Shown here one piece after another: positions 16,604-24,580 of a stretch of 33,075 nt of DNA. The position numbers were made by a program, and so were the translations under genes. The DNA is from Planctomycetaceae bacterium (GTDB taxonomy: Bacteria; Planctomycetota; Planctomycetia; Planctomycetales; Planctomycetaceae): the NCBI GenBank assembly GCA_002724415.1, contig PBOU01000202.1, positions 1 through 33,075 on the forward strand, given 5' to 3'. The notes under the pieces were generated by a model that was not told the DNA's origin, made no database searches, and worked only from the letters and a program-made list of their open reading frames with translations. Each line of letters starts with the position of its first letter. Positions within the stretch are counted from its first letter, which is position 1.

Positions 16604-17985
16604 GGACTCTTGCGCCGGCCCTTCTTTGCGGATTTCCGTTGCGGTCGCTTGCTACCCCCGGTGATCGGATCGGCCATCTGTGCGATCCAGCGATCGTACG
16701 CGGATTGCAATTCCTTGACCTGGCCCGGGAACCTGGCGGACACGTTGACTTTTTCCGCAGGATCATCGTCGAGATTGAACAACTGCACCTGCTGGTTCAT
16801 GGCGTACAGTTTCCAACTGCCACGACGCACGGCCCATTCGCCACGGCTGCCCTCACTAAAATACAAGGTGTCGTGATGAGCCGTGACGCGGTCGGTCAAC
16901 AACGGCAACAGGCTCTTGCCGTCAAACGGACTGGACCGGACAGAACGGTCCCCAACAGCATCCAGGACCGTGGGCAGAATATCCAGTGAAATGACCGGCG
17001 TTGAAATCGAACGGCCACCGCCAATTTTTTTCGGCCAACTCACGATCATCGGTGTGCGAATCCCCCCTTCGAAGAGGCTTCCCTTGAATCCACGGAGCGG
17101 AGCATTGTTGGCACTCATCGCACGAGAACCACCGTTGTCGGTCAAGAAGAACACCAGCGTGTTCTCGAACAGGTGTTCCTTGCGAAGCTTGGCGACAACC
17201 GAGCCGATGCCGTCGTCCAGGTGCTTGAGCATCGCCATCAGCGTCACGCGTTTTTCCGACAGTCCGGGAAAGCGACGGCGGACTCTCTCGATGGTCTCCC
17301 GGGGTGCCTGCGGCGGTGCGTGCACGGCGTTGTAGGCGAGGTACAACAGAAACGGTCGCGACTTGTTGCGGTCGATGAAAGCGACCGCCTCCTCGGTCAG
17401 ACGATCCGTCAGGTAGCCCGTGTCGTTGATCCGCTGCTTGTTCCGGTAGATCGGATGAGCGAACTTGCCTTCAGAATCGGAACGGAGGTCAAAGTAGTCG
17501 TGGCCACCGCGGCCCATGAACTTGTAACACTCGTCGAAACCCCGATTCATCGCGTGCCATTTCAAAGCCGGATAGTCCGCGTCAAGGCCCAGGTGCCACT
17601 TGCCGATTGCGGTCGACACATAACGGTCGGGCAAAAATGACGGGAATATCGGCACGCTCGGGTCGAAGCCGCGTCCCCCGTCACCGGCCGAGTACACGCC
17701 GACCCGTTGCTGATACCGGCCCAGCATCAATCCCGCCCGCGTCGGCGAACAGACATTGCCACTGGTGTAGGCCTGTGTGAAGCTGACGCCATTCCTGGCC
17801 AGGGCGTCCATATGGGGTGTTGCGACTTCTTTCGGATGATGGGGATTCAGGCTGATATCGGCATAACCCTGATCGTCGGTCAAAATGACCACGATGTTCG
17901 GCCGGGACGTGTCGGCACCAGAGACCAAGCCACAGTAGAGCGTCAGAACCACGGATACCGACGACAGGCTCCTGGAAATGATCAC
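16600..17985 (-). CDS. Exported sulfatase, arylsulfatase type
   Basis: Starting at GTG 17985 the protein has 461 residues and a clean signal peptide (about 1-23, L-T-L-Y-C-G-L-V-S-G-A). The same frame stays open to ATG 18129, but that start would bury the signal 48 residues in, so GTG is preferred; ATG 18069 is another option. The sulfatase signature is C79-S-P-T-R-A in G-N-V-C-S-P-T-R-A-G, with metal ligands D37 and D38 in L-T-D-D-Q-G-Y-A-D and D-N-G-G in the middle. The C-terminus is Lys/Arg-rich (K-R-P-Q-R-K-S-A-K-K). It is the first gene of a coupled pair with the iduronate-type sulfatase, suggesting that both act on one sulfated polymer with differently placed sulfates. Confidence 0.92.
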   Translation of the reverse strand: MIISRSLSSVSVVLTLYCGLVSGADTSRPNIVVILTDDQGYADISLNPHHPKEVATPHMDALARNGVSFTQAYTSGNVCSPTRAGLMLGRYQQRVGVYSAGDGGRGFDPSVPIFPSFLPDRYVSTAIGKWHLGLDADYPALKWHAMNRGFDECYKFMGRGGHDYFDLRSDSEGKFAHPIYRNKQRINDTGYLTDRLTEEAVAFIDRNKSRPFLLYLAYNAVHAPPQAPRETIERVRRRFPGLSEKRVTLMAMLKHLDDGIGSVVAKLRKEHLFENTLVFFLTDNGGSRAMSANNAPLRGFKGSLFEGGIRTPMIVSWPKKIGGGRSISTPVISLDILPTVLDAVGDRSVRSSPFDGKSLLPLLTDRVTAHHDTLYFSEGSRGEWAVRRGSWKLYAMNQQVQLFNLDDDPAEKVNVSARFPGQVKELQSAYDRWIAQMADPITGGSKRPQRKSAKKGRRKSP

Positions 17986-18156
17986 GGTCTTCTTCTCGGC
18001 AGGTGAGGTGTCGCCCGGTTCCGAATACGGCCAACCCGGTTGTGGGCACGCCACACCCGGTGTGACCATCAGCCGGTTCCGACACACCGGACTCCCCGGC
18101 TCGGTGCAATGAGGATCCCCGGATCCCACCCAACCGGGGAACCAGTAGCAGAAAAG

Positions 18157-18247
18157 CGGAGAGAGAGGGATTCGAACCCTCGGAGCCGGTTAATTCCGAC
18201 TCACCGGATTAGCAATCCGGCGCATTCGGCCACTCTGCCATCTCTCC
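18157..18247 (-). tRNA. tRNA-Ser, anticodon GCT
   Basis: On the minus strand a 7-bp acceptor stem GGAGAGA/TCTCTCC encloses a D arm (GCAGAGTGGCCGAATGC), an anticodon arm CCGGA-TT-GCT-AA-TCCGG, a long variable arm of class II type (GTCGGAATTAACCGGC region) and a T arm GAGGGTTCGAATCCCTC. The GCT anticodon reads AGC/AGT serine codons and the long variable arm confirms serine. The discriminator base is G at 18157 and CCA is not encoded. It lies between the sulfatase operon and a DUF1501 gene, with no sign of integration at its 3' end. Confidence 0.97.
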
Positions 18248-18290
18248 TCCAGAAGCCCTCCGGTCACCACCGCAGGCACCTCTGACGGCC

Positions 18291-18319
18291 ATCATACCGG
18301 TGCACCCTGCGCTTGGAAA
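18291..18319 (-). promoter_or_regulatory. Candidate sigma-70 promoter of tRNA-Ser
   Basis: Read on the minus strand, TTTCCA (18319-18314), a 17-base spacer and TATGAT (18296-18291) lie about 43 bases before the tRNA 5' end. They match the consensus at four and five of six positions with ideal spacing. RNase P would remove a leader of about 36 bases. Confidence 0.5.
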
Positions 18320-18357
18320 GGGGCGCGGTGTATCGCTCACTGACGATCATCTTCGTC

Positions 18358-18363
18358 TATAAT
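18358..18363 (+). promoter_or_regulatory. Perfect TATAAT ten bases before a start codon (candidate near-leaderless promoter)
   Basis: TATAAT ends ten bases before ATG 18374, so initiation at the usual distance would leave a leader of only about four bases. No Shine-Dalgarno sequence precedes the gene, which agrees with near-leaderless translation. A good -35 box at 16-18 bases is not visible, which lowers confidence. Confidence 0.4.
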
Positions 18364-18373
18364 CGGATCCACC

Positions 18374-19789
18374 ATGATCGACCCACGAACGATCCAACTG
18401 ACGCGACGCGGCGCGGTCCAGGTCGGCGGCCTGAACGCACTGGGGCTGGGACTGCCCGGATTGTTGGCCAGCCAGGCACGCCCGACCCGGGTGGCACCGG
18501 CGGCCAAGTCCTGCATCCTCTTCTACATGGAAGGCGGGCCGTCTCACATCGATCTCTGGGACATGAAGCCCGAAGCTCCTGCCGAGGTGCGCGGCAAATT
18601 CCGGCCGATCGCCACGTCATTGCCCGGCATCACGTTGTGCGAACACCTGGACCAGTGGGCCCCGTGGATGAACCGGCTGGCGATGATCCGCTCGGCCACC
18701 CACGACATCAACGATCACAATGCCGGCACCTACTACGCATTGACCGGCCACCGCCCCCTGCAGGGCTCGCGGTTGATTGTCGGCCCGTCACCCGACAATC
18801 ATCCCCCGCTGGGTTCGGTCGTCGCTCACCTTCGCCCCTCCCGGCAACTCGTCCCCGACTTCGTGCACCTGCCTGAGGTGATGTTCAACAATGGGCATTT
18901 CATCCCTGGCCAGCAGGCGGGATTCCTCGGCGATGCCTGCGACCCGTTTGTGGCCGGAAACCCGGGATTGCCCGGCTACCGTGCTCCCGGCCTGAAGCGT
19001 TTGGACTCACTCGACGAGAACCGCCTGCAGAGCCGGCGGAACCTGCTGTCGCGAATCGACCGCTCCGGTCGGCTGGTCGAACCGACCGCCGGTGGCCAAC
19101 GGCTCGACACGTTCTACGACAAGGCCTTTTCTCTGGTCGCTTCGCCCACGGCGAGTCGAGCTTTTGATCTCGAACAGGAACCCGAATCCCTGCGTCGCCG
19201 TTACGGCCTGGGATTCCGGCCCCGGCTGTCGGTTCGCAAGGGAGGCGGGCTGCCCTGCCTGGGCCAGAGCCTGCTGCTGGCACGTCGGCTGATAGAGGCT
19301 GGGGTGCGGCTGGTGACTGTCTGCAGCGGGTTGCGATACGACCAGTCCTGGGACACCCACCGATCACACTACCCGCTCCTGGAAAAATCGTTGTTGCCCT
19401 ACGCCAACCGGGCCTTTGCCGCGTTGCTGGATGATCTGCAGGACAGGGGGCTTCTGGAGGAAACCCTGGTGGTGGCCATGGGCGAGTTTGGCCGCACCCC
19501 CAAGCTGGGCCAGATCACTTCCGGTGCCGGAGCCGAACCTGATGGCCGCGACCACTGGCCTCACTGCTATTCGGTGTTCCTGGCCGGAGCGGGTGTTCAG
19601 CCTGGAACCGTCTACGGTTCCAGCGATCGCCATGCGGCCTACCCGGCCGACAACCCCGTCGGCCCCGCCGACATCACCGCCACCATCTACTCGCTGCTGG
19701 GAATCGACCCAGCGACCCGCATCCGAGACAGGCTCAATCGACCGCACACCATCAGTGATGGCACACCGATCACCGGGGTCATGGCCTAG
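18374..19789 (+). CDS. DUF1501 protein with twin-arginine-type signal
   Basis: 471 residues. T-R-R-G-A-V-Q-V-G-G-L (10-20) and the following Leu/Gly-rich stretch form a Tat-type signal. DUF1501 marks are Y-M-E-G-G-P-S-H-I-D-L-W-D-M-K-P (51-66), L-A-R-R-L-I-E-A-G-V-R-L-V-T-V, M-G-E-F-G-R-T-P-K, G-R-D-H-W-P-H and the C-terminal P-A-D-I-T-A-T-I-Y-S-L-L-G-I-D. It belongs to the larger DUF1501 branch with the G-R-D-H-W motif. Its role is an exported protein of alkaline-phosphatase-like fold with unknown substrate. No PSD1 partner lies next to it, unlike the copy at 11883. It converges with another DUF1501 gene, leaving 34 bases between the stops. Confidence 0.93.
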   Translation: MIDPRTIQLTRRGAVQVGGLNALGLGLPGLLASQARPTRVAPAAKSCILFYMEGGPSHIDLWDMKPEAPAEVRGKFRPIATSLPGITLCEHLDQWAPWMNRLAMIRSATHDINDHNAGTYYALTGHRPLQGSRLIVGPSPDNHPPLGSVVAHLRPSRQLVPDFVHLPEVMFNNGHFIPGQQAGFLGDACDPFVAGNPGLPGYRAPGLKRLDSLDENRLQSRRNLLSRIDRSGRLVEPTAGGQRLDTFYDKAFSLVASPTASRAFDLEQEPESLRRRYGLGFRPRLSVRKGGGLPCLGQSLLLARRLIEAGVRLVTVCSGLRYDQSWDTHRSHYPLLEKSLLPYANRAFAALLDDLQDRGLLEETLVVAMGEFGRTPKLGQITSGAGAEPDGRDHWPHCYSVFLAGAGVQPGTVYGSSDRHAAYPADNPVGPADITATIYSLLGIDPATRIRDRLNRPHTISDGTPITGVMA

Positions 19790-19823
19790 GACAAGTTGGT
19801 GCAAACCGGGGCACGGCCGCGTG

Positions 19824-21230
19824 CTAGAGCAACTCGGGAACCGGACGACCGCCCTCGGTGACGATCGGAATCGGGCGACCACGGCGGTTGGTCCAGTGTG
19901 TGTCGAGCCCGATACCAAGATGCCGAAACGTGGTCGCAGCCAGGTCCTGCGGTCGTACCGCACCGGCCTTGACCGACGATCCGTTGCGGTCACTTTCGCC
20001 AATCACCTGGCCGGCTGGCATACCTCCACCGGCCACGACCATCGACATCACCTTGGTCCAGTGGTGCCGCCCGGCCTTCTCGTTGATCTTCGGCGTCCGG
20101 CCAAACTCACCCATCATCATCACGAAGGTGTCGTCGAGCAGCCCGCGGGTTTCCAGGTCTGTCACCAGCGTTGCCATCGCACGGTCGACCTTCGGAGACA
20201 GCGGTGCCAGGCCCTTGGAGATTCCACCCCAGCGAACGTCGTCTCCGTGGTGATCAAAGTAACCCCACGCTCCGCTGACCAGTACGAACGTCACGCCATG
20301 TTCGACGAGCCTCCGCGCCAACAAGGCCTTTTCACCCACGCTGCACCGCCCGTAGGCGTCACGCGTGACGGCGTCCTCGCGACTCATATCGAAGGCCTTC
20401 TGGACCTTGCCCGAGACGACCATCTGATACGCCCGCTGCTGATTCTGGTCGAGTCGGTCGAGGGTATTGCGTTGATCGAGGTCCTTACGGAACCGGTCGA
20501 ATTCCTGGCGAAGTCCCGCTCTATCGGCCAGCCGGGCCGCCGCGATGCCCTTGGGCAACGCAAACCGGCCAGTCAATTCCAAACCCTTGACCGGCTCATG
20601 CGCGGGCCCCATCTCGCCGGCACCGTACACGTCGCTGGTCCAACTCTTGGCCAGGCCAACGAATCCCGGCATGTCGACATCGTTGCCGCCACGGAACTTC
20701 GCCACGACCGAACCCATCGAGGGGTAGCCGCCGCCGTCCCGGCCGTCGTTGGTTCGCCGCGCCAGCGGATTGCCGGCCTGCATCGTGATCGGTGTGTGGT
20801 TGCTCGCACTGCAATCGACGGCCCGCAGGATCGAGAGCTTGTCAGCCATGGCCGCCTGCATCGGCAGGTGCTCACCAAATCGCACACCCGGCAGCGCCGT
20901 GGAAATCGTGTCGAAAGGGCCACGCACCTCTCGAGGCGCCTTGGGTTTCGGATCCCACATGTCCAGTTGGCTGGGTCCACCCGACAGCCAGAACAGGATC
21001 ACCGCCTTGCGGTTGTTCGATCCCGACCCGCCCCCCGCAGCCGATGCCTGCCGAGCCGCCAACAACTCGGCCAGCGACAACCCGCCAACTCCTGCCGCTC
21101 CTGTCTGCAGGAACCAACGCCGTGAACCCACGCGGATCGTGTCGTCAGCGGCTGGACGGAATGGAGACGCTTGCACACTGCCAGCATGATGAGCATCGTG
21201 CTCGAATCCATGACTTGTTGAAATTGACAC
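19824..21230 (-). CDS. DUF1501 protein with twin-arginine signal, probable GTG start
   Basis: From GTG 21230 the protein has 468 residues. A GGGAG at 21238-21242 lies seven bases upstream, which favours this start over the in-frame ATG at 21344 that would add 38 residues without similarity to a signal. S-R-R-W-F-L-Q-T-G-A-A-G (36-47) is a Tat signal. Family marks are W-L-S-G-G-P-S-Q-L-D-M-W-D-P-K-P, M-M-G-E-F-G-R-T-P-K-I-N, G-R-H-H-W-T-K and the end R-P-Q-D-L-A-A-T-T-F-R-H-L-G-I. A His stands where the copy at 18374 has Asp (G-R-H-H-W against G-R-D-H-W). The gene is divergent from the propeller gene at 21390, so the two may share a regulatory region. Confidence 0.92.
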   Translation of the reverse strand: MSISTSHGFEHDAHHAGSVQASPFRPAADDTIRVGSRRWFLQTGAAGVGGLSLAELLAARQASAAGGGSGSNNRKAVILFWLSGGPSQLDMWDPKPKAPREVRGPFDTISTALPGVRFGEHLPMQAAMADKLSILRAVDCSASNHTPITMQAGNPLARRTNDGRDGGGYPSMGSVVAKFRGGNDVDMPGFVGLAKSWTSDVYGAGEMGPAHEPVKGLELTGRFALPKGIAAARLADRAGLRQEFDRFRKDLDQRNTLDRLDQNQQRAYQMVVSGKVQKAFDMSREDAVTRDAYGRCSVGEKALLARRLVEHGVTFVLVSGAWGYFDHHGDDVRWGGISKGLAPLSPKVDRAMATLVTDLETRGLLDDTFVMMMGEFGRTPKINEKAGRHHWTKVMSMVVAGGGMPAGQVIGESDRNGSSVKAGAVRPQDLAATTFRHLGIGLDTHWTNRRGRPIPIVTEGGRPVPELL

Positions 21231-21389
21231 CGGCAATCTCCCGTTCCGCGAACCTGGCTCGCAAAAATACTGGACGGTCTCTTCCTTAAAAATCGACCGT
21301 CGACCGTTGAACCTCAAATCCAGTTCGTAGATTGTATAAGCCACAGTCGATCCGAATCAATCGCGTCATTTTTCAGGACTTCAGTTCCC

Positions 21390-23006
21390 ATGCTCCGCCA
21401 CATGATTTCTGCAGGCATTCTGTTGACACTGATGGTCGCCCCGCTGCCGGCTGCCAAGCCACTGAAGGCACCAGACGGACTCCTCAAGGATCTCAACGAT
21501 TCCAACTCCGGTGGAGCCATCCTGCTGCGGGAGACCGAGTTGTTCATCGACGCACGGCTGGTTGGATCGCTGCAGGGAGCCAAACGAAAGCTCAACCAGC
21601 CGGTCAAGCACAAGCAAAACCCGGTGCTGGTCAAGGAGAACCCCTGGGAGGAGGGCGGGCCGGGATATGGAACGGTCCACTACGATCCCAAGAAGAAACT
21701 GTTCCGGATGTGGTATCAGACCTGGAAGAAGAAAGAGGGTGTCTCGGAGGGCAACCTGTGCCTGGCCACCTCCAAGGACGGCGTGAAGTGGACCAAGCCG
21801 GTGCTGAACAGCAAGACCGGGTCCAACCTCGTCTCGGCACCAACTGTCACCGGTTTTCAGTGTCCCGGGATCATCCATGACGTCAACGACCCGGACCCGG
21901 CCCGTCGCTACAAGATGCTTTTCAGTTGCGCTCCGGATGGGACGTCGGCCACCTGGATGACCAGCGCCGCGTTTTCCCCCGATGGCATCCACTGGAAGGC
22001 GGTCAAGCCGTTCGAGTTGATCCCCTTCAGCGACACGCAGATCTGTCCGCTCTGGGACGCCCGCAACCGCCGCTACATGGCCTTCCTGAGATTTGGGCCG
22101 CCCAACGTCCGGCTGGTCGCCCGGACCGAGAGCCACGATTTCCTGCACTGGTCACCAAAAGTCACGCTGATTCGACGCACCAATCGCGACGAGGTGCAGG
22201 CGACCCAGTTCTACCAGATGGCCCCCTTGGCTTATGCGGGTGGCTACATCGGCCTGATCGGCGCCTACCACAACGAATCGCTCAAGCCAATCACTCCCGA
22301 GAAACCGTGGACCGACCGGACGGACCTGCAACTGGCCTACAGCCGCGACGGGGTGATCTGGTCACGAGTCGGCGGCGGTGGCACGGTGACGCACACCGAA
22401 TTGATGACGAAGCGCGACTGGGGTCCGGCGGCGCGAGCCTCCGTGTTCCTGCCCTACGGGAATATGAAAAAGAAAGACTGGGACTGGGGCTACCTCACGC
22501 CGTACTTCACTCCCGAACCGATCATCGTCGGAAACCGCATCCACTTCTACTACGCGGGAGCCAACGCCAAGCACTGGTGGACCTGGACCGGCGACCCTCC
22601 CAAGCTGGACCCCAACGCCAAGCCTCCCAAGAAGGGAGTCGGACTGGCCACGTTGAGAGTCGACGGATTCGTTTCCGTCGAAGCCGGCCCCCAGGGAGGA
22701 ACAATGACCACCAAGACGTTCCTGTTCCTGGGCGACACGCTGACCATCAACGCCAACGCCCAGGGTGGTTCCCTGGCCATCGAGGCTCTTGACGCGAAGG
22801 GACAGCCCATCAAGGGCTTCGGACTCGCCGAGTCGATCCCTCTGACATCCGACGCCATCAGCCACAAGCTGGCCTGGAAGGGCCACCGTGACCTCCACCA
22901 GTTGCAGGGACGTCCCATCCAACTCCGTTTCCATCTCAAGAATGCGAAGCTCTATTCGATCACACCCGGCACCCGTCACACGCACTACGTCCCCTCCTAC
23001 GATTGA
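21390..23006 (+). CDS. Exported beta-propeller protein of glycosidase (GH32/GH43/sialidase-like) type
   Basis: 538 residues with a signal peptide (about 1-21, I-L-L-T-L-M-V-A-P-L-P-A-A). The body has the repeated W/Y-x-x-x-D-G-x-x-W phrases of five-bladed glycosidase propellers: A-T-S-K-D-G-V-K-W, A-A-F-S-P-D-G-I-H-W and A-Y-S-R-D-G-V-I-W, with F-R-M-W-Y-Q-T and I-H-F-Y-Y-A-G-A between. The C-terminal ~110 residues look like a beta-sandwich (G-D-T-L-T-I-N-A-N-A-Q-G-G). Proteins of this build are common and unnamed in planctomycetes; the likely task is hydrolysis or binding of a polysaccharide outside the cytoplasm. The catalytic acids cannot be assigned by eye. AGGA lies eleven bases before the ATG. 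A TIM-barrel gene follows 56 bases downstream. Confidence 0.8.
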   Translation: MLRHMISAGILLTLMVAPLPAAKPLKAPDGLLKDLNDSNSGGAILLRETELFIDARLVGSLQGAKRKLNQPVKHKQNPVLVKENPWEEGGPGYGTVHYDPKKKLFRMWYQTWKKKEGVSEGNLCLATSKDGVKWTKPVLNSKTGSNLVSAPTVTGFQCPGIIHDVNDPDPARRYKMLFSCAPDGTSATWMTSAAFSPDGIHWKAVKPFELIPFSDTQICPLWDARNRRYMAFLRFGPPNVRLVARTESHDFLHWSPKVTLIRRTNRDEVQATQFYQMAPLAYAGGYIGLIGAYHNESLKPITPEKPWTDRTDLQLAYSRDGVIWSRVGGGGTVTHTELMTKRDWGPAARASVFLPYGNMKKKDWDWGYLTPYFTPEPIIVGNRIHFYYAGANAKHWWTWTGDPPKLDPNAKPPKKGVGLATLRVDGFVSVEAGPQGGTMTTKTFLFLGDTLTINANAQGGSLAIEALDAKGQPIKGFGLAESIPLTSDAISHKLAWKGHRDLHQLQGRPIQLRFHLKNAKLYSITPGTRHTHYVPSYD

Positions 23007-23062
23007 GCGGCGCATTTCCGAAATCGCTCATCGCTCACAACTGGCACCACGGAATCACGCCA

Positions 23063-24580
23063 ATGAACCGCCGACTTCTTTTCCGACTCGGCCTGCTGGC
23101 CCTGTCCTGCATTTTGCTGGTTGCTGACGCCAAAGCCGGCGATCGCAACACGGACACTCCGAAAAGATATCGGGTGATCTTCAACAGCGATGGACACGGG
23201 GTCTTCAAGGACGCCGAGGGCAACCTGGAACAGTGGATCGAGAATCTCTTTGGCCCGCTGGAAAACAGCCACGTCGATGCGTTGTTCTGGTGTGACGGGG
23301 CCGGGGGAAATACGGCCAACTACGACAGCCGCGTGCTGGAACGTTCCGGGGCTCGAGTCGGCAAAACCGACCCGAAATTGCAAGCTCTGATCAACCAGGG
23401 CAATGACCCCCCCCTGGTCGTCGTTCGCGAGGCTCGCAAGAGAAAAATCGACGTCTTCTATTCCTTCCGCATCAACGACATCCACGACGCCTTCATGGCC
23501 GATGAACGGCCAACCTTCAAGATCGAGCATCCCGAATGGCTGCTCGGAAAAAAGAAGTACGGTGCGGTGACCAGCTACCCAACGGCACTCAACTTCGCTT
23601 TCAAGGAAGTTCGTGACCTGAAGTTCCGGGCCATGGAAGAGATTCTCACCAAGTACGATTTCGATGGACTCGAAATCGACTTCTTGCGAAGTGCCCCCTA
23701 CTTTCTGCCCGGCACAGTGAAGAAAAACGCGCCGCTGCTCACCGAACTGATCACCCGGTACCACCGGTTGATCCTGCGACAATCCCGGAAACGGGGCCGC
23801 CGACTGCAACTGGCCGTCCGGGTCGACGAGTCACTGGCTGCCTGTGCCCGCGACGGATTCGAGGTTGCCAAGTGGATCAACCGGGGACTGGTGGACCACG
23901 TGATTCTCGGCAGCGGCGTGATCGACATCGAAATCGAGGAATTCCGCAAGCTCGCCCGGCCGCGAAATGTCCATGTCTACCCGTGTCTCTACGGCTGGCC
24001 CAGCCGTTACTCGCCAATCCCTCGCAAACTCGCCGCTGCCACCGCGCTCAACTACTGGAACCAGGGGGCCGACGGAATCTACCTGTTCAACTGGTTTCCA
24101 CACACGCAAAACAACTCCGAACAAACAGGTCCCTGGATGGCCTCGATGCTCGATCGGATCGGCGATCCCGCCCGGCTACGAGCCACCGAATCCGAGTTGA
24201 TGTTCGTGGTCGACCGCGGTCGCCCGGCTGGTGAATATCCCAGCAACTGGTTGCACTGCGTGTTGCCCACGGCACTTGAAACCGGCAAGCCGCTGTCACT
24301 CCGTTTGCGAGTCCGTGAAAACCTGGCGACGCAGGCGAGTTCATTGAGCCTGGGAGTCCAGGTCGACAACCTCCAGTCGGAGGATCGGATCGCCGTCACG
24401 CTCGGTGGCAAGACCATCACGGATTGGAAACCGGCCGGGAAGAACCGACTGGAAACCGAGATCCCCGCATCACTGATCACCCGGGGCGACAACCCGGTGA
24501 CTCTCGAACTGGTCCAGCAATCCAAAGCGTCCGGGACCGATCGTGTGGCCCGGGCCGTCGAGTTGAACGTTCGCCGCTAA
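23063..24580 (+). CDS. Exported TIM-barrel protein, glycoside-hydrolase-like (GHL/family 10-like)
   Basis: 505 residues from ATG 23063; a TTG at 23003 in the same frame is less likely because it places 20 residues before a clear signal peptide (R-L-G-L-L-A-L-S-C-I-L-L-V-A-D-A-K-A). The barrel runs about 35-390 with strand-like phrases such as V-D-A-L-F-W, I-D-V-F-Y-S-F-R and D-G-L-E-I-D (201-206). In GHL-type and alpha-amylase-like barrels the acids of such a strand end (E204, D206) are catalytic candidates. The last ~100 residues form a beta-rich accessory domain. It follows the propeller gene by 56 bases and is probably co-transcribed, so both may act on one glycan. Its stop overlaps the stop of the convergent dehydrogenase gene by four bases (CTAA). 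Confidence 0.82.
   Translation: MNRRLLFRLGLLALSCILLVADAKAGDRNTDTPKRYRVIFNSDGHGVFKDAEGNLEQWIENLFGPLENSHVDALFWCDGAGGNTANYDSRVLERSGARVGKTDPKLQALINQGNDPPLVVVREARKRKIDVFYSFRINDIHDAFMADERPTFKIEHPEWLLGKKKYGAVTSYPTALNFAFKEVRDLKFRAMEEILTKYDFDGLEIDFLRSAPYFLPGTVKKNAPLLTELITRYHRLILRQSRKRGRRLQLAVRVDESLAACARDGFEVAKWINRGLVDHVILGSGVIDIEIEEFRKLARPRNVHVYPCLYGWPSRYSPIPRKLAAATALNYWNQGADGIYLFNWFPHTQNNSEQTGPWMASMLDRIGDPARLRATESELMFVVDRGRPAGEYPSNWLHCVLPTALETGKPLSLRLRVRENLATQASSLSLGVQVDNLQSEDRIAVTLGGKTITDWKPAGKNRLETEIPASLITRGDNPVTLELVQQSKASGTDRVARAVELNVRR

Noticed and set aside
19416-21125. 569-codon plus-strand open frame
   Set aside because: It overlaps the end of one DUF1501 gene and is antisense to the next, both with clear motifs and export signals.
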